Assembly (NCBI GenBank): GCA_039105265.1
Contig: JAPFFF010000063.1
Coordinates: 248,001-312,000, forward strand
DNA length: 64,000 bases
DNA from: Tritrichomonas musculus
Lineage: Eukaryota > Parabasalia > Tritrichomonadida > Tritrichomonadidae
Direction: 5' to 3'
Part shown: piece by piece, positions 53,335 through 62,564 of the stretch
How the letters are laid out: every line of letters starts with the position of its first letter
Position numbering within the stretch: position 1 is the stretch's first letter
Translations under genes and position numbers: made by a program
The notes under the pieces: generated by a model
What the model was told of the DNA's origin: nothing
Seen by the model: only the letters and a program-made list of their open reading frames with translations
Database searches by the model: none

Positions 53335-55725
53335 ATGGAATTACAATCATTTTCTGAACATTTGTTATTTGTTTGCAATATACCTTATCGTGAAGAAGTC
53401 AAAGAATTTTTTGATTATTTGCATTCATTTGGAGAAATCTCATTTTTTTCTCATTTTATTCAAAAAAGTGGAAGTTGTTATGTTTGCTATTATGATAGCA
53501 ACTCTGCTCAAAAAGCTTTTGATCAAATTAATAATATTTCATTTGGAACAAATCAGTTAAAAGTAAGCTTTTCATGGAACAATGCATTTCCTTTAGATAA
53601 ACTCTCATCAAGTATTTTGGTCAAATATAAGAATAATGATTCATTAAGCATTAATGATGTTGTAAATATTTTCATTTCATATGGTGAAATTAAAAAGGTG
53701 TATTTAAGTCAAGATAAAAAGTCGATGAAATTAGTATATTTTGATACAAGGTCAAGTTTAAAAGCAATTAACAATGATTTGAAAGACTTTGTTGTCTTAT
53801 TGATCAAACCATTTGACAACATCAGTAAACTGAATTTTCTTGAAAAAGAATTAAAAAACCGCCAAAATTTATATGAAATTGAAAACCAAAAAAGCAATAA
53901 TCTATTTTTTGTCAATCAAAAATTAAACACAAGAATTCAAAATCTCGAAGATGAGCTTAAACAATTAAAAGCGAAATATAAAAAAGTGTCAACTCTTTTG
54001 GATCAAAACAATCCGTATCGATATAAATACATGAATTTGAAAAGAACATATAAATCTCTATTAAAAACAAATTCAAAAAACCGTTCGAGAACAGCCAAAG
54101 TAGATGAAGAATTAATTTCATCCTCAAATTCAATGCCACCTGACTTTCATATTAATACAACTATTTTAAATGAATTAAAAGCATTAAGCAAAGTCCATCC
54201 TAATGCACGGAAATTTTCAAATCAGCTTTATGAATATTCTCTCTCTATCTATTTTTATTCTGCTAAATGCTATCGATTTAATTTACAAACATTCCCTTTT
54301 CCATCCGTTTCGTCCCTTTATTATCATTTTGGATACGAAATGAATTGTTTAAAAAAATATGTTTGTAATTTAAAATATTCTTCATTTTTATTAGATTCAT
54401 TTAAAGAAATTTTTTCAATGAATAATTTAGTTCCATGTGTAATTTCAGGAGATGCTACAGTTGCGTCAGGAGACCCAATGTATAAACAAAACACAAAAAA
54501 TAGCCACGTATATTTATATCAACTTCAAAGTTTGAGTCCGGATTATCCTGTGCTGCCAATTCATTTAAAAATGAACGCTTCACCTAATTTCAAAATTGAA
54601 AATTTGGATGACATGTTTCATCTAAGGGACAATATAGAAGGGATAGGATTAACATGTTTAGCAATTTGCACAGATGGTGATGAAGGAACAGATCACTATC
54701 ATATAGAAACTTTTGAAAAATTCGATCAACTTTTGAATGCTCAAAATGAAGTGATAGCAGTTCCGCATAATGCTCATCCTATATTGGATTTATATCATGT
54801 ACTGAAAGAGCAAAGAGCCAGATTTTTCAGGCAAAATCTTGCTCTCTCACCTGCTTCACCAAAATTCAAAACTATGGAAATCCAGAAAATTGTCGACAGA
54901 GGTGAATGTTTCACTCAACATAATGAAATCATTCGCTTTAAAGATGAATATGCAATTGACTTTTTTTCACCAGCTTCTTTTTTAGACGTTACATCGAATT
55001 CTATAATTATAAATTTTGGATATTTTCTTTTACCTTTTATCTTGTGGCAAACAGCAGTGAGGTATAAGAATTTAACCAATGACCAAAGAATATTTTTTTT
55101 CAATACTTGTTTTTTAATATTTAAAAAAGAGTTTGATAATTTTCAAGGAAGAAACAAAAATTTACATTTTTATCAAGAAAATGTGAGTAATTGTGAAGTG
55201 TTAGCTTGTTGGACCAGATGCAGTTTGATTAAATACATGAACACAATGATCTTATATATTTATGCACTAAAAACATATGGAGATGCTTTAATTTTATTAA
55301 ACAGATTGACAAATTATCCAATTGAAAAATCATTTGGAAATGTTAGAGAATATATGAATAACAGTGTTAATCAGAAATTATTCAGAAATGTATTAGTTCA
55401 TAAAGTTCTTCGAGAGGAAATGAACAAAAGCCTCGATTTACAATCAAACACAAAAGCATCAAATGAAATGGGCGGAGTTGTTATTTCTCCCAACACATCA
55501 CAATTTTTCAATTTCGATAAGAAAAAAATTGAAGAAGAAATTCATTTTTTAAGAGAAGCAGCTTATTCCGATGAATATGTGATTGGAATAAATGATATTC
55601 CAAATTTAAAAACATTAATGATGAACTTATTAAAAGATCCAAATTCAGCAGATACAATTCCAAAAAATCAATCATCAACATCAACAAAACAAATTCCAAT
55701 GAGGTGGGGAATTCCAATTCATTGA
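53335..55725 (+). CDS. Transposase with two N-terminal Mei2-like RRM domains
   Basis: 796 residues from the first ATG (MELQSFSEHLLFVCNIPYRE). Residues about 8-80 and 85-165 read as two RRM domains in the Mei2 style: LLFVCNIP as RNP2, SCYVCYYDSNSAQKAFDQIN around RNP1, then SILVKYKN and MKLVYFDTRSSLKAI. A Lys-rich coiled coil spans about 170-260. The C-terminal part looks like an RNase H-fold transposase: Asp373 in ISGDATVAS, Asp447 in ICTDGDEG, a D-x-x-H-x-x-K-x-x-R block (DLYHVLKEQRARF, about 485-500), and Glu664 in NYPIEKSFGNVREY. The long gap from the second Asp to the Glu fits hAT or P transposases with a helical insert. It is the only gene of the element. An upstream TCATTT lies about 40 nt before the ATG; stop TGA. 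The RRM and catalytic calls are from pattern, not alignment. Confidence 0.7.
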   Translation: MELQSFSEHLLFVCNIPYREEVKEFFDYLHSFGEISFFSHFIQKSGSCYVCYYDSNSAQKAFDQINNISFGTNQLKVSFSWNNAFPLDKLSSSILVKYKNNDSLSINDVVNIFISYGEIKKVYLSQDKKSMKLVYFDTRSSLKAINNDLKDFVVLLIKPFDNISKLNFLEKELKNRQNLYEIENQKSNNLFFVNQKLNTRIQNLEDELKQLKAKYKKVSTLLDQNNPYRYKYMNLKRTYKSLLKTNSKNRSRTAKVDEELISSSNSMPPDFHINTTILNELKALSKVHPNARKFSNQLYEYSLSIYFYSAKCYRFNLQTFPFPSVSSLYYHFGYEMNCLKKYVCNLKYSSFLLDSFKEIFSMNNLVPCVISGDATVASGDPMYKQNTKNSHVYLYQLQSLSPDYPVLPIHLKMNASPNFKIENLDDMFHLRDNIEGIGLTCLAICTDGDEGTDHYHIETFEKFDQLLNAQNEVIAVPHNAHPILDLYHVLKEQRARFFRQNLALSPASPKFKTMEIQKIVDRGECFTQHNEIIRFKDEYAIDFFSPASFLDVTSNSIIINFGYFLLPFILWQTAVRYKNLTNDQRIFFFNTCFLIFKKEFDNFQGRNKNLHFYQENVSNCEVLACWTRCSLIKYMNTMILYIYALKTYGDALILLNRLTNYPIEKSFGNVREYMNNSVNQKLFRNVLVHKVLREEMNKSLDLQSNTKASNEMGGVVISPNTSQFFNFDKKKIEEEIHFLREAAYSDEYVIGINDIPNLKTLMMNLLKDPNSADTIPKNQSSTSTKQIPMRWGIPIH

Positions 55726-56072
55726 GACTAGATTGTTTTAAAAAAAAATTACTCAATATATAATCCAAAATTAAAATGGTAATTTAATCAAAACAAGAAT
55801 TAATGATGAAATAAAAATAAGTCTTATTTATAATTGAATTTTTATGTAAATATAAATATATTATATTAATCTTTAATAAGAAATTTATGTTTGTATATAT
55901 TTGTAAACCATTCAAAAAAATTATCTTCTTTTGAAATAAGAAAATATTAATATCTTATTTTCATAGGCAAGAATTAAACAGCTATTCTGATATTAAGTTC
56001 TCACAAGGGAAATCATATTAATAATATTTTAAAAGTTTTATAAAAATAATTTTTTTGGGTCGGAATACCTCT

Positions 56073-56080
56073 ATCCTAAC
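56073..56080. repeat. 8-bp target-site duplication, right copy
   Basis: ATCCTAAC, equal to 52,675-52,682. Confidence 0.85.
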
Positions 56081-56097
56081 CGCTGAACGATGTCGGA

Positions 56098-57084
56098 TTT
56101 TCTATTTTTCAATTATTTGAACATTAATCTTTTTTTAAATAAGCAAATTTGATTAAGATTTAGTATATTTGGTCATCTTTCATTATTATTAATTTTCAAA
56201 AAGTATTAATTTCATTATCTCTCGCCAATCCTTTGCTAAAGTTATCATTACAATAATAATAATAATAATAATAGTAGACTTCGTAAATAACTTTTTTTTC
56301 AAGAAAAAACCACTTTTTCTTAAAAAAGTTTACTTTTTCATTATATAACAATTTTTTTTTTCGAAAAAGTATGTTTTTCTTGAATAAATCATATTTACCG
56401 TAAAAGTTATTTTTTCATAAAAAAAGGTATTTTTTCTCGATATCCAGAATTATTTTCAAAAAATCCTTTTTAACCAAAAATAATATTCTTCCGAAAGAAC
56501 AATTTGGATCAGGTGGAGAACAATGAAACAACTTTAGGTGGGATTTGTTCCATTTGCGTAAATTGATATTTTATTTGGTAAAACATCTATTTGGTATCGA
56601 AAGATATGAAGAAAAGAATCAAAGTAGTAAATATAATACTTTAAATTAAAATTTTAAACTTTTTCACAATATTTCTCTCAATTTTTTGAGATATTCAAAT
56701 ATTGATATCTATTTTTTTAATGCTAATATTTTTATATTTTTTGAATATATAAAATTTTATTTAATATTTAAGATCGATTTATGAGAAATTGAATTTTCGA
56801 AAAACTGACTTTTTCGGAAAAAACTCAGTTTTATAGAAAAAGTTTGTTTTATGATAAAAAAATCTCTTTTTTTCCAAATCATAAAGAAATCACAAATAAG
56901 TTATTTTTATCATATGAATTTTAATTCTCAAAAAACAAAATTTTGTATAATAAAATTGACTTTTTCTCTAAAAAGAGAGTTTATTACGCTCATCCCTAAT
57001 AAAAAAAAAAGTGTGATTAGCAAATCTTCTAATTCAAGCTTAGTAATTATTCTCATGAAGTGTTCAAAGAAGGAGGACCAGGGG
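56098..57084. other. Gene-free A+T-rich DNA upstream of the split tRNA
   Basis: It contains (AAT)n near 56,250-56,274 and many alternating runs of the form TTTTTC/GAAAAA, giving numerous weak hairpins between 56,280 and 57,000. A short frame at 56,851-57,102 has no coding character. No gene is supported. Confidence 0.4.
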
Positions 57085-57165
57085 TGCGATCACATAGAGT
57101 AGTGGTAGGCTGAGCAATGCTGAGCCTACAGTATATAACTCTATATACGATTTTTGATTTTAATT
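57075..57165 (+). other. Moderately GC-rich hairpin segment, possible small RNA
   Basis: GGGGTGCGATCACATAGAGT is followed by a perfect hairpin, GTAGGCT (57,105) with AGCCTAC (57,123), whose loop itself pairs AGCA with TGCT. About 25 nt further on lies GATTTTTGA, which resembles an Sm site. It does not fold as a tRNA because no T arm follows. An snRNA-like or SINE-derived RNA is possible but unproved. Confidence 0.25.
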
Positions 57166-57263
57166 ACACTTATAAAGAATAGGTGTTTGAAATCTCTATG
57201 AATCTGTTATCTGCTTTAGAAGTACCTTAAAATAATGTAAAAAGATGGCATGCTTATGAAATT

Positions 57264-57380
57264 AAAGAATGCCCCCAATTCCTTTTCTGCATATTGGTTT
57301 ATCAAATTCAGATGATCCAGTAGTAATTCTATCTGATGGTTGTTTTCCATCTAATTCGGAGGAGGTAATCAACAAATAAA
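57264..57380 (+). pseudogene. Short coding scrap
   Basis: The 36-codon frame MPPIPFLHIGLSNSDDPVVI... ends EEVINK before TAA. Codon use and composition look coding, but there is no upstream continuation in frame. It is probably a scrap of a decayed gene; the family is unknown. Confidence 0.25.
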
Positions 57381-57404
57381 AACTTAAATATTCAAAAAAG
57401 TAAA

Positions 57405-57677
57405 TTAAAATTTGTAGTTGATGATGGCTCTAACTTTTTCAATCTGAGATAATTTAAAATGACGTAATATTCCTAGAAAATATAAAGTTTCTTGATACTC
57501 TGAGGGCCTCCATGGTATTGTACCATCATTGATAAGAGATATCATTTTGTTCTCCAAAAGTTTTAAATTATTTTCATTTTTCAATTGGCTATGTTGAATT
57601 ATTAATTCTCGAAAACTCTCTTGGCAATGGATATTCTTCCATTCCGAGACTTGTAAATATTTGTCTAACAAATGCAT
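57405..57677 (-). CDS. Small hypothetical protein or gene fragment
   Basis: 90 residues from ATG 57,677 (MHLLDKYLQVSEWKNIHCQE...), helical, with IPWRPSEYQETLYFLGILRH near the end. The base composition is more balanced than the flanks. I recognise no family. It faces the scrap at 57,264 and may be part of the same decayed locus or a short independent gene. Confidence 0.35.
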   Translation of the reverse strand: MHLLDKYLQVSEWKNIHCQESFRELIIQHSQLKNENNLKLLENKMISLINDGTIPWRPSEYQETLYFLGILRHFKLSQIEKVRAIINYKF

Positions 57678-57747
57678 TTCAGATCGATGTATCAAAGATT
57701 AATCAAAAATACATTTTAACTTTTGTTATATCATCAAGAGAAAGAAC

Positions 57748-58030
57748 AAAAAAAAAAAAAAAAAAAAAAAAAAACAGCTATTTTTGATATAATTCCAAAT
57801 TTCAAAGGAGATCATGATAATTATCGAGATTGTGTTCAAAAGCAAGATCAAAAAATATTAATATAATTGGAATAGTAATAGATAATCTCCCCGTTCAAAT
57901 AAATGCTCTTTCACATTTTAGCCCAACAAGTTTCCAAAATAAATATCCTGAAAGTAGTATATACTAGTAGGTTTCCGTAGGGCTTCGGCTAACCCCGGGC
58001 AGCCTCGCCCTCACGTCAACACGAACTAGT
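57748..58030. other. Poly-A tract, coding-like scraps and a GC-rich island
   Basis: A run of about 24 A ends at 57,773. A coding-like scrap follows on the plus strand (IIPNFKGDHDNYRDCVQKQD) that soon meets stops, and then a GC-rich island at 57,970-58,015 (GTAGGGCTTCGGCTAACCCC...) lies between two ACTAGT words. The island's nature is unknown. Confidence 0.3.
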
Positions 58031-58115
58031 TAAAAAAAATTTAAAAATAAAAAATAAAAAAATAAAAAAATTTAAAAAAATATTTTTCACAAAGAAGCCT
58101 CTTTGTTGTAAACGG

Positions 58116-58238
58116 CTAAGGTACCACCCCGAGAAGCCTCAAATCATAGCTCTTCAGGCTTTTGTTTATTTTGCCTGCCAATAAAGGAGCATCATTGATA
58201 TTATTATTAGAACCTAAATCGCCAAAAAAGAACGTCAT
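58116..58238 (-). CDS. 40-residue frame, probably a gene fragment
   Basis: It reads MTFFFGDLGSNNNINDAPLL then AGKINKSLKSYDLRLLGVVP. Composition is coding-like and G+C is above that of the flanks. No family is recognised and the length suggests a remnant. Confidence 0.25.
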   Translation of the reverse strand: MTFFFGDLGSNNNINDAPLLAGKINKSLKSYDLRLLGVVP

Positions 58239-58378
58239 TAATTTCTATCAAAATTAAGAGTTTTCGTATAATAAGTATACTGGTTTCCAAATTTCCTTCC
58301 CTATCAAAAAAATTGTAGGATATTGAGAGAATAAAAAAGTGGTTTCTATCAAATTCAATGATGACGGGTAAAAAAAAC

Positions 58379-58380
<2 letters not shown>

Positions 58381-58416
<36 letters not shown>
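58381..58416. repeat. Poly-T tract of about 36 nt
   Basis: The longest homopolymer in the window. It could be the tail of a retroposed copy on the minus strand or a slippage product; no coding sequence is seen next to it. 58,417-59,218 is otherwise A+T-rich and empty, with an (AT)n run near 58,874. Confidence 0.5.
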
Positions 58417-58417
<1 letters not shown>

Positions 58418-59218
58418 TGAATTTTGAATATATAAAAAAATGTAGGACCTTGCCACAGATAAAGAAACAGAGAAACATCTTATATAAGAATTTTCATTAT
58501 ATTAGGTGGTACAAACTTTATTTTAATTGCTATTGAGGTTCATATTGACATGCATCGATATGACAATTTGAGATATTGACATAATCCAAAGGCGAAAAAA
58601 CATAATCTATAAAAAAGGATTACCATATATGACCATTTGAGTTTCTTTCGGTACTTATTGGTTTTCTTTTCTAGTTTCTCTTCAAAAATATTGATTATTT
58701 CTCTTCAAAAATTTTTGACAAATATTAAACGGTTAATTATCATTTTAAGTATTTTTTATTATTATTAGAATAAAGAGAATAATATGCAAACGAGAGAATA
58801 TTTAAAAACGATACTGAAAAAGTTCATGAAATACAATTTTTTTGAATTAATTAATATAAATTATAAATAATTATATATATATATATATATAAAACAGATA
58901 AAAAAATTCAAAATTATCTTTTTTATTTTTTGTTTTTGGTATTATATTATATAGAGATTCAAATTAAATCGATAACGTATAATAATAAAATTACACTAAG
59001 GGAAAGTGAATTAAAATTTAATTATATTAATAATCTAATTTGAATCTCTATTCTCCCGTTTACATATTATTCTCCTTAATCTATTCATTTTTAAATGATA
59101 TATTTATTCATATGAAGAATTATAATCATTTTTGATTGGAAATGCTTAAAAAGGCGCCTTTTTTGTTTAACTAAGATGAGATTGCACTTCATTAAAAAAG
59201 CCAGTCTAAAAAACATTC

Positions 59219-59482
59219 ATGAACTGTGATATTTCATGCATATTCAATCCGAAATCATTAATCGGACACCAGTCATATGCTGCCAAAAGAGTGATCCAAG
59301 TGTGTATGAAACTAAAAGTGAATGAAAACCAAGACAAACTACAGCAACCAAATTATTCAACAAAGCACATTACTCAACAATTAGAAGGAGCATTATCAAT
59401 TGTTGATGGTGCCGCTTCAATCACAATTGGTCAATCTTATTACTTAGCAAAACGACAGTCGCAACTAGCTAGAGCACTCTAG
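59219..59482 (+). CDS. Small hypothetical frame of coding composition
   Basis: 87 residues (MNCDISCIFNPKSLIGHQSY... ending SYYLAKRQSQLARAL), rich in Gln, Ala and Ser and of higher G+C than its surroundings. The phrase CAACCAAATTATTCAACAAA is repeated with variation 180 bp further on (about 59,538), outside the frame, suggesting repeat-derived DNA. I recognise no domain; it is probably a remnant. Confidence 0.3.
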   Translation: MNCDISCIFNPKSLIGHQSYAAKRVIQVCMKLKVNENQDKLQQPNYSTKHITQQLEGALSIVDGAASITIGQSYYLAKRQSQLARAL

Positions 59483-59684
59483 CAGTTGAAAATGTCCATA
59501 TACACAAACACAGCAACAAAGAGGGAAAACTGCACAACCAAAATATTCAACAAAGAACATTAAATTGAGACAATCTGCTTTACTTTTATTTCAACTGATA
59601 TTTTGCAGAACTTAGATTGAGAGAGCTTTCTCTTTGATAAAATGGCGTTTCAACAATAGAAGAAATAAAGTCAAAAAAGAAACA

Positions 59685-59813
59685 ATGATGAATGATATTT
59701 TTATAGAAAATTTCCACAAAGAAAAAATAAATTCTGATATAGAATACTTTCAATGTGGGATTTGCCCAAAGAATAAATCATTACAATCAATAAACATTAT
59801 CACATTTTTATAA
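59685..59813 (+). pseudogene. Decayed coding fragment
   Basis: A 42-codon frame (MMNDIFIENFHKEKINSDIE..., with QCGICPKNKSLQS) is followed in another frame by VDFHPNVDIKENLTETVYFY. The DNA of that second phrase has an inverted, diverged partner at about 60,560-60,600, so two related copies of one ancestral gene seem to have decayed here. Confidence 0.3.
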
Positions 59814-59869
59814 TTCTTTTTAATAGTTATGGCATATTCTTGTTGATTTTCACCCAAATGTTGATATTA

Positions 59870-60582
59870 AAGAAAATCTGACAGAGACCGTTTATTTTTA
59901 TTTTGGGGCATTGTTAATTTTTGTGATCTCAATTTTAAAAATATTAATAAACTTATTGCATTGCAATGTCATGTATGCATTTGTTAATAGAATTATAAAA
60001 ACAAAATCAATTTTTAATTATTTTTCAATATAATTACAAGATGATATTTTTTTTTTTTTTCCTATTTTTAATATTTTGTTCTAATTCCAAATAATCTAAT
60101 TATTATACATAAAAACAATTGTTTTAAAAGTCAATTTTCATGTATTGCTCCAACAAAATCATTTCAATTTTCTAGATTTTTAAATACTCAAATTACTATA
60201 AATTACACCAAATATAACTAGAAATTTAGAAGCTCTTTATATTAAAGAATAAGCATTCATAAATAAATCATTGAAATATTTGTTGCCTTTGTATTTGTAC
60301 AAATGTGATGTATTTTAAGATCATATTTAATAGAAGAAATTGCCCCAAAATCTATTTAATATCATGAGGCTAGTTGCATTACTTGGTTTTTAGAACAAAC
60401 AATTATAATTTGAAAAAAATTGATTTCATCATAATTATTTTCTTGAAAAATAGTTATAAATTAATTTTGTTTTTATAATTCTATTAACAAATGCATACAT
60501 GATATTGTTATGTAATATTTTTATAATTGAGATCATAATAATTAAAAACGCGCAAAATAAACGGTCTCTGCCAGATTTTCTT
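59870..60582. repeat. Long inverted repeat, arms about 150 bp
   Basis: The left arm (59,870 to about 60,030: AAGAAAATCTGACAGAGACC...) and right arm (about 60,443-60,582) match at roughly 80-85 percent by eye, including an exact block around ATGCATTTGTTAATAGAATT. Weaker similarity continues outward for about 40 bp on each side. No target duplication is found. Either an old transposon or two inverted copies of a decayed gene. Confidence 0.5.
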
Positions 60583-60875
60583 GTGAATGCAACATTTACC
60601 TTAAATTCATCATGACTGTATGTTTTTTTTTATTTATTTCTTAAAAAGATGATCATTAATAATTCAAATAAAAATTTTTGTAGATGAAAAATTTCTAAAG
60701 AAAAATAGTTATATTTTTATTTTGGCGATTATACTGCAATTGCGAATTGAAATTCCAGAAAACACTGAGTAGAACTGATCGTGGCAGATAACGAATAACT
60801 ATTTTAGTATATAATAAAGAACTAATTGCATAAACGATGAGTTTGATATGTGAATTAATTGAATCTTTTCTTTAA

Positions 60876-61355
60876 ATGAAACCGATGACTTTGAACATAA
60901 TGTTATACGATCACATACACAAAGGTATAGAAAAGACGTCTGTAAATGATTTCTTTGATGAAAATGGTGATGCAATAGATTACACGGATTATGATGATGA
61001 TTGTTTTAGCATGAACCATGGCAAGTATTATTTACATAAGATTATGTCCAAAAAGTTCATCAGTGAACCACCGATCGGTTCTGGTAAATTGACAGCGATT
61101 GTTAGATGGATATCATTAAATAAAACAGAGAAGTTTATAGCTATTGTACCAACAGTGAATATCAGTGAAGAGTTCTATACCAAACTGACTGATATGAATG
61201 CTAAGTCCATTCGGTTGTGTGTTAACGATAATGCGTTTAAAGAGTTCCATAAAGCTGTACAAAATGAAGTTAATATAATAATTACTACTTACAGCACTGC
61301 TTCTAAATGTTTAGATGACTTACTCGAAGAATATTATAGAGAGATACTAAAATAA
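60876..61355 (+). pseudogene. Helicase-like fragment, possibly from a virus-like element
   Basis: A 159-residue frame (MKPMTLNIMLYDHIHKGIEK...) with a P-loop-like PPIGSGK near residue 71, FIAIVPTVNISEEFYTKL (motif Ia position) and IIITTYSTASKCL (motif Ic/II region). This order fits the first half of an SF2 helicase such as those in large DNA viruses and virus-like elements. Only a fragment remains and it is fossil-like. G+C is above that of the flanks. Confidence 0.45.
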
Positions 61356-62280
61356 TCTGCATGATATAACATGAAATTGTATGAGAAAAACAGGTTGAGA
61401 TTACACATTATATAAGTTTGATCATGTACGATTCGGTAAATCTGCTGCTGATGAAGAATCCACTAATGATGAATCCGTTAATGAATCAGTTAATGATGAA
61501 CCAACTAACAAACCTATCGCTTCGCTCATAGTGGCTCAAGCAATCCAAGTTCGCTACGCTCAGCTCGGATTGCTTGGATTTTGGCCCCTTCGGCGTTAGA
61601 TACGGTAATCATCTTACACCAGGATCCATTTGGAGACTGGGAAGAGATGGTTTTAAATATTTATTAAGAGAGGAAATCTGAAGGTTGTAATAAATATTTA
61701 AAAAAATAATATTATGAGAGGAAGTTTGAAACATACTGAGGGTCTATACATATTTATATTATAATATAAAATCAATTTTTTGACGAAATGGAAGATAAGA
61801 GCAAGTATTTAAAAAAATAAAAATCGTAATTTCGGAAATCTAATTGCAATATTGCGAGATTTTGGTTAATATCGCAATTAGAATTTACTTGTTCGAGCAG
61901 GTTCCACTAATCAAAATGTAAAAAGCGAAAAAAAGGTGATGTGTTATTTTTACTTATTTTTGATTGTAAATTTTCGATGCTTCTTCTCAATTATTCTGAA
62001 ACCTCATATAAAAAGATTTATCAAGTTAATAAAAGTTGATTTTTATAAATAAACAAACTTTATAATCTTTTTGCAATGTATTTATATCAATTATTTAATG
62101 TGTGTTAAGCCAAAATGGTTCTAATATCGTTTTTTAAAATTTTTTGGGAGAAATCTTTAATATATATGGATAATAATTATTCATCTAAAAAACTCAATAC
62201 AGCCAAATAAATTATCAAAAACAACTTTTTCAGTATGTTTAAAATTATTTTATATTTATTTTTTTTTTGATTTCTTACTA
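61356..62280. other. Spacer with coding scraps and a GC-rich hairpin
   Basis: Just after the helicase-like fragment a plus-strand scrap reads LYKFDHVRFGKSAADEESTN with repeated NDES-type units, up to about 61,500. Then comes a GC-rich block (61,515-61,600) with the hairpin listed next. 61,650-62,280 is A+T-rich and empty. Confidence 0.35.
61537..61576. repeat. GC-rich hairpin (CAAGCAATCC)
   Basis: CAAGCAATCC (61,537-61,546) and GGATTGCTTG (61,567-61,576) enclose AAGTTCGCTACGCTCAGCTC. Further CG-containing words (TATCGCTTCGCTCATA, CCCCTTCGGCG) surround it. The loop shares TTCGCT(A/G)CGCTC with the hairpin at 45,317. Confidence 0.5.
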
Positions 62281-62452
62281 GCCGATCCTCAACAAATATA
62301 CAATTCAGGGCTCACACACAATGAACGAATCGCAGAACTCCTTAAAAGTGGTCATTATTGAGATGCAATTTTGCAAATGATGAAATGCGCATTTCATCAG
62401 TCAAAGCATCTTTAGATACAACTGGTTCAGCTCCGCAACAAGCAAGAATATA
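62281..62452 (+). pseudogene. Coding scrap of unknown origin
   Basis: Two short plus-strand stretches read as protein: DPQQIYNSGLTHNERIAELL followed by KSGHY, then, in another frame, ANDEMRISSVKASLDTTGSA. Higher G+C than the flanks. A remnant of one gene is likely; the family is not recognised. Confidence 0.3.
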
Positions 62453-62564
62453 TATTATTAATATAAAAAGATGAATATGAAATATATATTATTTAAAAAA
62501 CCGTAGATTATTTGTAATTCTACAATATAATAATGGAACGATGAAATATAATTATAAATCAAAA

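Larger units (their letters stand above)
52683..56072 (+). mobile_element. Complete 3.39-kb DNA transposon inserted in tRNA-Glu
   Basis: The terminal inverted repeats AGAGGTATTCCGACC (52,683-52,697) and GGTCGGAATACCTCT (56,058-56,072) are perfect over 15 bp and are flanked by perfect 8-bp duplications. One long intact gene (53,335-55,725) fills most of the interior. The upstream 640 bp include a 21-bp hairpin, and about 330 bp of A+T-rich DNA follow the gene. Duplication length and transposase features point to the hAT/P group. Dada elements, known to target small-RNA genes, are an alternative, though their duplications are given as 6-7 bp. The lack of visible decay suggests recent insertion. 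Confidence 0.88.
52628..56097 (-). tRNA. tRNA-Glu (UUC) gene split by a transposon
   Basis: Two pieces of one tRNA lie on the minus strand. The 5' piece (56,097-56,073) reads TCCGACATCGTTCAGCG then GTTAGGAT. The 3' piece (52,682-52,628) repeats GTTAGGAT and continues with ACGTGGTTTTCATCCACG, the variable region, T arm (CGGGG/TTCGACT/CCCCG) and TGTCGGA plus A. With one copy of the 8-bp repeat counted, the 72-nt tRNA has a perfect 7-bp acceptor stem (TCCGACA/TGTCGGA), a perfect anticodon stem (CGTGG/CCACG) and anticodon TTC. The 3.39-kb insertion falls at the end of the D arm, inside the Pol III A box; the B box is whole. The gene should be inactive. Confidence 0.85.

Noticed and set aside
56058-56097. 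A second, independent tRNA-like half or SINE at the right side of the transposon
   Set aside because: It is exactly the missing 5' part of the tRNA-Glu at 52,628, with the shared 8 bp explained as target duplication.
57075-57165. tRNA gene
   Set aside because: There is a D-arm-like TAGAGTAGTGGTAGGC, but no anticodon stem of normal size and no T arm follow.
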